Below, in pieces: positions 26,521-30,522 of a DNA stretch of 30,522 nucleotides; positions within the stretch are counted from its first letter, which is position 1, and each line of letters begins with the position of its first letter. The notes under the pieces are model-generated. The model worked only from the letters and a program-made list of their open reading frames with translations. It was not told where the DNA came from and did not search any database. The position numbers were made by a program, and so were the translations under genes. Source of the DNA: Rhizobium sp. (GTDB lineage Bacteria; Pseudomonadota; Alphaproteobacteria; Rhizobiales; Rhizobiaceae); NCBI GenBank assembly GCA_003501385.1, contig DNPN01000265.1, positions 1-30,522 of the forward strand, in the 5' to 3' direction.

Positions 26521-27444
26521 TCAATACCGGATTTTCGGATCAATCCACGCGTAGAGGAGATCGACCACAAGGTTGAACAGAATTGTCAGTCCGCCGATGA
26601 GAATGGTAATGCCCATCATCACGGCATAGTCACGGTTAAGTGCCGCATCGACGAAGAATCTGCCAATGCCACCGGTGGAAAAATACATATCCACCACCAC
26701 GGAACCGGTGATCATGCTGACAAAGGCAGGTCCGAGATAGGAAATCACTGGCAGCAGCGCCGGAATGAGCGCATGGCGAAAAATCACCACCCGCGTTGGC
26801 AGGCCCTTGGCGCGCGCCGTGCGGATGTGATTGGCATTCAACACTTCCAGCATGGACGAGCGGGTGAGCCGCGAGATGGAGGCAATGAACAAGGCCGAGA
26901 GCGAAATCACCGGCATGATCAGATAAGGCCATTGCCCACCCTCCCAGCCACCGCCCGGTAGCCAGCCAAGCCAGAGGGTGAAGACCAGAACCAGAATGGG
27001 TGCCAGCACAAAGCTCGGCAGCACATGGGTGCCGATAGCCACACCAACCGCCAGATAATCCAGCCAGCTATTGTGCCAAACGGCCGCACAGATGCCCAGC
27101 GCACCGCCAATCAACACAGCCACCACAAAGGAGATGCAGCCATAGGTCAGGGTGACGGGAAAGCCCTGCGCGATGATCTCATTGACCGTGCGATCCTTGT
27201 AGATAAAGGACGGCCCGAAATCGAAATGGACAACAACACCCCACACGTAAGTGACAAGCTGCCGCCAGAGTGGCGCATCAAGCCCGTATTTGGCATTGAG
27301 ATTGGCCAGAATTTCCGGCGCTAACGCCTTCTCTGTTGTGAATGGCCCACCGGGAGCCGCTTTCATTAGCAAGAAGGACGCAATAATCAAAATCAGCAGC
27401 GTTGGTATGGCAATAGCCAGACGCCTTAACACGTAAACAAACAT
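26521..27444 (-). CDS. oppB: Oligopeptide ABC importer permease OppB
   Basis: Permease of 307 residues. The N-terminus MFVYVLRRLAIAIPTLLILI leads into the first helix; MKAAPGGPFTTEKALAPEI and FDFGPSFIYKDRTVNEII are OppB-like. [41 protein letters not shown] (EAA loop) and the end YAWIDPKIRY match the family. ATG 27444 is chosen; a start at 27474 adds ten residues of no membrane character. It follows the palindromic repeat that separates it from oppA. Confidence 0.93.
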   Translation of the reverse strand: MFVYVLRRLAIAIPTLLILIIASFLLMKAAPGGPFTTEKALAPEILANLNAKYGLDAPLWRQLVTYVWGVVVHFDFGPSFIYKDRTVNEIIAQGFPVTLTYGCISFVVAVLIGGALGICAAVWHNSWLDYLAVGVAIGTHVLPSFVLAPILVLVFTLWLGWLPGGGWEGGQWPYLIMPVISLSALFIASISRLTRSSMLEVLNANHIRTARAKGLPTRVVIFRHALIPALLPVISYLGPAFVSMITGSVVVDMYFSTGGIGRFFVDAALNRDYAVMMGITILIGGLTILFNLVVDLLYAWIDPKIRY

Positions 27445-27494
27445 TCTGGATCGCCCCGGTAAGAGGGGCAGCACATGGTGTGCTGCCCGCTAAA

Positions 27495-27539
27495 GCATCG
27501 GACCGAAAAGTGGATACCGGTTTTCGGAAAATCCGATGC
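27495..27539. repeat. Palindromic intergenic repeat between oppA and oppB
   Basis: Nested inverted repeat: outer arms GCATCGGA (27495-27502) and TCCGATGC (27532-27539), inner arms CCGAAAA (27503-27509) and TTTTCGG (27521-27527). It begins 3' of TAAA as the element at 1-49 does, and shares AAAAGTGGA...CCGGTTTTC with the element at 30381-30425. Palindromes of this form are, from memory, common in Rhizobiales. It sits 16 bases past the oppA stop and probably acts as an mRNA hairpin. Confidence 0.7.
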
Positions 27540-27555
27540 GACCACAAAAGCAGCA

Positions 27556-29169
27556 TCATTTTGCCACGCGGTACATGTCCTTGGCGTACCAGTTGCCCAT
27601 CACGCTCTTTTCAGGAAAGCCCCGGATATCCGGTTTCAGCATCATCACGTTGGTATATTGATAGATTGGCGCGTGCGGAGCGTCTTGCGCCAGAATTTCC
27701 TCGGCTTTGGTGTAGAGAGGTTGCGGGTCGGCGGCGGTTTTGCTCTCCAGCATCAGCTTGTCATAGGCTGGGTTGGAATATTTGCCATAGTTGTTGCCGG
27801 AGGCCGAGGTGAACATATCCAGATAGGTGGACGCTTCATTATAGTCTCCGCACCAGGCATAGCGGCCAACTTCAAAGTCCTGATGGTTCATTTTGTCGGT
27901 CAGAACCTTCCATTCCATGTTGGTCAGGGTGAGGCTGACGCCCACTTTCTTCCAGAACTGTGAAACGGCAATGGCAATCTTCTTGTGGCCTTCGTCCGTG
28001 TTGTAGCTCAGGGTCAGGTTAAGCGGATGTTCAGGGCTGTAGCCAGCCTCTTTCAAAAGCGCCACGGCTTTGTCGTCACGCTCTTTCTGGGTCATATGTG
28101 CTGCTGGAATATCCGGCATTTTGAAACCAGCCGTGGCCCAATGGACCCAGTTGTAAGCCGGTTTCTGGCCGCCCTGCAAAATGTTATCGACAATCACATC
28201 GCGGTTGATGGCGTAGGACAGAGCCTGACGCACCCGCACATCCTTCAGGGCTGCCGGACCCTTCTCAGAGACATTGAAGAGGTAGGTATAGGTGCAGGAC
28301 CTTGGTGTGGATTTCGCCTGATCTGGATAATCCTTCTTCATGCGCGGATATTGACCAGTCGGAATACCGACTTCATCAAGTTCGCCAGCAAGATAACGGG
28401 TCATGGCCTGATTGGCGTCATTGATGATCAGAGCGGTGACGGTATCCAGAACGGTATTGGCATTGTTCCAATAGTTCGGGTTGCGTTTCATCACCAGCTT
28501 TTCGCCTGGTACATGCTCGGTCAAAACATAGGCACCATTGCCCACCAGATTGCCGGGCTTGGTCCAGTCGTCGCCGAACTTGTCAATCACGGATTTTTTC
28601 ACCGGGGACATCGAGGCATTCACCGTCATCTTCACAAAGTAAGGAATGGGTGCTTTGAGCTTGACCTGAAATGTATGGTCATCCACAGCCTTCACGCCCA
28701 AATCCTGCGGCGGTTTTTTGCCAGCAATGATGTCAGAGGTGTTTTCCACCTGCATCATTTCCAGATAGGAGGCATATTCAGATGCGGTCTTGGGATCGGC
28801 CAGCCGTTGCCAGGCATACACAAAATCACCTGCGGTGACGGGCGTACCATCGGACCATTTCGCCTCTGGCCGCAGATGGAACGTGTAGAGCATCTTATCG
28901 CTCGATACGTCATAGCTTGAGGCTGCGCCGGGAACCAGATTGCCCTGCGTATCCTCATTCATCAGCGTTTCAAACAGGTTGCGAAGAGCGTCAGAACCAT
29001 CCGTGTCCGCATTCAACTGCGGGTCCAGTGTCTTGAAGGAATCCAGAACCCTATAAGTATAGGTCTGAACTACAGCAAGTTTTTCGCCATTTTTCGTTCC
29101 AGTCTCAGCATACGAGATACCGGAAAGCATCATTGAAAGACATGTTGTTAGTAGAAGTTGTTTTCTCAA
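27556..29169 (-). CDS. oppA: Oligopeptide-binding protein OppA
   Basis: Periplasmic binding protein, family 5, 537 residues. The signal peptide ends at about residue 21 (SGISYA). The mature protein has the segments of E. coli OppA in normal order: SFKTLDPQLN, LRPEAKWSDGTPVTAGDFVYAWQRL, DIIAGKKPPQDLGVKAVDDHTF, VGNGAYVL, VRVRQALSYAINRD, HKKIAIAVSQFWKK and RYAWCGDYNEAST. Two mature cysteines (in PRSCTYTY and AWCGDY) match the disulfide pair of OppA. The start is a TTG, supported by AGGGG about 7 bases upstream and by the signal peptide; I see no better ATG. It binds short peptides with little sequence preference. First gene of oppABCDF. Confidence 0.93.
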   Translation of the reverse strand: MRKQLLLTTCLSMMLSGISYAETGTKNGEKLAVVQTYTYRVLDSFKTLDPQLNADTDGSDALRNLFETLMNEDTQGNLVPGAASSYDVSSDKMLYTFHLRPEAKWSDGTPVTAGDFVYAWQRLADPKTASEYASYLEMMQVENTSDIIAGKKPPQDLGVKAVDDHTFQVKLKAPIPYFVKMTVNASMSPVKKSVIDKFGDDWTKPGNLVGNGAYVLTEHVPGEKLVMKRNPNYWNNANTVLDTVTALIINDANQAMTRYLAGELDEVGIPTGQYPRMKKDYPDQAKSTPRSCTYTYLFNVSEKGPAALKDVRVRQALSYAINRDVIVDNILQGGQKPAYNWVHWATAGFKMPDIPAAHMTQKERDDKAVALLKEAGYSPEHPLNLTLSYNTDEGHKKIAIAVSQFWKKVGVSLTLTNMEWKVLTDKMNHQDFEVGRYAWCGDYNEASTYLDMFTSASGNNYGKYSNPAYDKLMLESKTAADPQPLYTKAEEILAQDAPHAPIYQYTNVMMLKPDIRGFPEKSVMGNWYAKDMYRVAK

Positions 29170-29176
29170 TTTCTTT

Positions 29177-29181
29177 CCCCT
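29177..29181 (-). promoter_or_regulatory. Ribosome binding site supporting the TTG start of oppA
   Basis: AGGGG on the minus strand, 7 bases before TTG at 29169. No in-frame ATG or GTG near it gives a complete signal peptide, so the TTG start is favoured. Confidence 0.6.
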
Positions 29182-29252
29182 GTTTTTATGTAAGTCTATG
29201 CTGTTTTATTGCGCATTTTAATTTAAATATATTTACGTGACGTTGATTATGC

Positions 29253-29283
29253 ATTATATATAGTGAATATTTTTTTGTGTCAT
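29253..29283 (-). promoter_or_regulatory. Candidate oppA promoter
   Basis: TATAAT at 29258-29253 on the minus strand, with ATGACA at 29283-29278, a slightly long 19-base spacer. The surrounding 29190-29290 is the most A/T-rich stretch of the window. The predicted leader is about 75-80 bases. Confidence 0.35.
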
Positions 29284-29512
29284 CTTAAAATACATAGTCA
29301 CCGATTGCATGATGAGCCTGTGGCGTGTAAGAAATACTCAGATACTGCAAAAGTTGAGCTGCGACCACCTGAATGTCTCCTGAAAGTCTTTCGATCTGCG
29401 GCAGAAATAGGCTTATCATGTAATCCGAATGATTATCCGGTTTTTTGCTTTGTGCAAGACGGATATTGAGGTGGTGTATTTTTTGCAGATGATCAGTGGC
29501 GAGGATGGTCGT

Positions 29513-30151
29513 ATGGCAACGTTAACAAATTTGCGCACCAAGCGCAGGCCGGTTCAGGCACGATCGCAAAAAATGAAAATGGCGATCATGGAATCCACGC
29601 ATGCTGTGATGCGTGAGCAGGGGGTACGCGCTGTGACCACCAATGCAGTGGCGGCCCATTCCGGCATCAAAGTCGGATCGATTTACGATTACTTCCCCAA
29701 TAAGGAAGCAATTATTGCCGAGATCTACGAGGAAAAGCTGGCGCGGGTGCGGAGTTTTCTGGAAGCTGGATCAGTGACGATCACGGCTGACAGCTGGCAG
29801 ACACAATTGGCCACGCTGATCCGTGTGACATGGGCCTATCAGCTATCCATCGGGTTGGACCGCACCATTGTTGACGCTGCATATTATTACGAGAGCCTGT
29901 TTCCGATTGCCCAACAACATGCAAGGCTGATTGCCTCAAACTACGTCAAGCTCTTGCTCCGCCTTGGCTCAACCTGGCCGCAGGAGCAGCTTTTTGATTT
30001 GGGTATCAGCCTCTACACGCTTGTAAACGCCAATTGGAGCTATTGGCGTTTGACCGGCACAGATCATGACATTGCCATTGAGCGACAGATTGTCTTGACC
30101 ATCACCTTGATCTCGCCTAGCCTTGACGGCGTTGCATGTGCTCAGGCGTGA
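29513..30151 (+). CDS. TetR-family transcriptional regulator
   Basis: Regulator of 212 residues. The N-terminal helix-turn-helix (about 22-68) reads AIMESTHAVMREQGVRAVTTNAVAAHSGIKVGSIYDYFPNKEAI when followed along the helices, a standard TetR layout. The C-terminal ligand domain (about 85-205) is helical and not diagnostic. Start ATG 29513 has GAGG 8 bases upstream; frames open to 29429 without a better site, with another ATG at 29489. It is divergent from oppA, so it may repress opp or itself, but no clear operator is seen. The ligand is unknown. Confidence 0.88.
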   Translation: MATLTNLRTKRRPVQARSQKMKMAIMESTHAVMREQGVRAVTTNAVAAHSGIKVGSIYDYFPNKEAIIAEIYEEKLARVRSFLEAGSVTITADSWQTQLATLIRVTWAYQLSIGLDRTIVDAAYYYESLFPIAQQHARLIASNYVKLLLRLGSTWPQEQLFDLGISLYTLVNANWSYWRLTGTDHDIAIERQIVLTITLISPSLDGVACAQA

Positions 30152-30158
30152 GCCTGTC

Positions 30159-30190
30159 AAAAACCCGACAGACGGATTGTGGGTCGGGTT
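30159..30190 (-). terminator. Rho-independent terminator (minus strand) downstream of tetR
   Basis: AACCCGAC (30162-30169) and GTCGGGTT (30183-30190) form an 8-base-pair stem with a 13-base loop. On the minus strand the stem runs into TTTTTG; on the plus strand there is no T-run. It therefore fits termination of leftward transcription, and may also serve tetR as a plain hairpin. Confidence 0.5.
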
Positions 30191-30243
30191 CGGCCAATAC
30201 AGTCTCGCCGTGGCTGCCATCACGCCAAAGAGGCTTTCCTTGT

Positions 30244-30315
30244 TCATTCGGTAATGGCACCGGAAACATTGATCGCCGGGCGTAGTCCGAGCGGTGTACA
30301 AATATCGTTGGTCAT
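30244..30315 (-). pseudogene. Probable remnant: N-terminus of a SelA/DgaE-like PLP protein
   Basis: A 23-codon frame with an ATG at 30315 and a GTGGAAAA stretch upstream encodes TPLGLRPAINVSGAITE and then stops. LGLRPxINxSGxMT is the characteristic opening of SelA-related PLP proteins such as D-glucosaminate-6-phosphate ammonia-lyase, which are about 370 residues long. Everything after the first 23 residues is missing, and the terminator at 30190-30159 follows within 60 bases, as if the gene body had been deleted. In another frame, codons from 30269 to 30117 stay open for 50 residues but look like nothing I know. It could instead be a chance short frame. Confidence 0.4.
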
Positions 30316-30380
30316 AAGCTTTTCCACTTCTTGCGGGCAAACGTCCGTCCTCTCGACAATCGACAGCTATGCCGTCTAGA

Positions 30381-30425
30381 GTTTGTCAGAGAAAAGTGGA
30401 ATCCGGTTTTCCCGAAAAGACAAAC
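30381..30425. repeat. Diverged copy of the AAAAGTGGA/CCGGTTTTC palindromic repeat
   Basis: Outer arms GTTTGTC (30381-30387) and GACAAAC (30419-30425), inner arms GAAAA (30391-30395) and TTTTC (30407-30411). The core matches the element at 27503-27527 apart from small changes, but the outer arms are different and yet still complementary, which suggests compensatory change. Confidence 0.55.
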
Positions 30426-30438
30426 GAAAACAAGAGAA

Positions 30439-30481
30439 TCTAGAGGCTGTCTGGTTCAATCTGAACCTGACAGCCTCTAGA
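30439..30481 (-). terminator. Strong terminator hairpin for the gene entering from the right
   Basis: The arms 30439-30458 and 30462-30481 are complementary over 20 bases with one mismatch and a 3-base loop. On the minus strand a T-rich tract (TTCTCTTGTTTTCGTTT) follows. The stop codon of the partial gene (30477-30479) is inside the stem. Confidence 0.65.
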
Positions 30482-30522
30482 CCGCAGCGATTGCCTTAGC
30501 GCGGGCTTCTATGGGTTCATCC
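30477..30522 (-). CDS. C-terminal end of an unknown protein (partial)
   Basis: The last 14 codons of a minus-strand frame enter from the right edge and end in TAG: DEPIEARAKAIAAV. Too little remains to recognise a family. A real gene is supported by the strong hairpin and T-rich tract directly at the stop, and by the alanine-rich helical codon pattern. Confidence 0.45.
   Translation of the reverse strand, partial: DEPIEARAKAIAAV

Larger units (their letters stand above)
29170..29512. other. Intergenic region, oppA / tetR
   Basis: 343 bases without a supported gene. The oppA-proximal third is very A/T-rich and carries the candidate oppA promoter. A plus-strand frame of 68 codons (29263-29469) has no recognisable features. 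A weak inverted repeat, TAATC...GATTA (29421-29435), lies upstream of tetR and could be part of a regulator site, but it is short. Confidence 0.4.

Noticed and set aside
29263..29469. 68-codon plus-strand frame between oppA and tetR
   Set aside because: No ribosome site, no known family, and it covers an A/T-rich promoter region.
30179..30379. 66-codon plus-strand frame after tetR
   Set aside because: The opposite strand carries the more convincing SelA-like opening, and this frame shows no family features.

Overview
The window is about 30.5 kb of chromosome or large replicon from an alphaproteobacterium, most likely Rhizobiales (Rhizobiaceae-like). The evidence is the dense set of ABC importers, the protein families, and short palindromic intergenic repeats of a type I associate with Rhizobiales (1-108, 27495-27539, 30381-30425). 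Nearly every gene belongs to a nutrient importer, a peptidase or a local regulator. I see no rRNA, tRNA, CRISPR, phage or insertion-sequence genes.

Layout. (1) 104-7335, minus strand: rpiR regulator, gsiA (double ATPase), gsiB (binding protein), gsiC and gsiD (permeases), and an M55 D-aminopeptidase. This is a glutathione/peptide importer with its own peptidase. (2) 7650-12975, plus strand: ytfQ-ytfR-ytfT-yjfF, a galactofuranose-type sugar importer, ending in a GntR regulator; the last three junctions are 4-base ATGA overlaps. (3) 12976-20079, minus strand: a second peptide importer (binding protein, two permeases, two ATPases) followed by an M24 Xaa-Pro-type peptidase. (4) 20344-23643, plus strand, divergent from (3): a GntR regulator, a Cys/Met-metabolism PLP enzyme and an M20 dipeptidase. 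(5) 23640-29169, minus strand: oppABCDF, a close counterpart of the enterobacterial oligopeptide importer, with a divergent TetR regulator at 29513-30151. (6) 30152-30522: hairpins, a probable gene remnant, and the last 14 codons of a gene that enters from beyond the right edge.

The most striking observation is the binding protein at 18454-20079. It appears to be circularly permuted. Its signal peptide is joined directly to the middle of the first lobe of a family 5 solute-binding protein, and the segment that should be the N-terminus (residues about 419-536) sits at the C-terminus. The frame is open throughout and the protein lies in a complete operon, so it is probably functional. It also has eight cysteines, and both partner permeases carry a cysteine pair in a predicted periplasmic segment.

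A second pattern is that all four binding-protein genes are followed by a stem-loop or inverted repeat before the next transporter gene (2871-2896, 8626-8656, 18234-18389, 27495-27539). This fits the usual need for much more binding protein than membrane components. Functionally the region reads as peptide uptake and breakdown: glutathione-type, D-amino-acid-containing, Xaa-Pro, dipeptide and general oligopeptides. A possible route to sulfur recovery runs through the M20 dipeptidase and the C-S lyase-like enzyme. Substrates are inferred from family membership and are not shown by the sequence.
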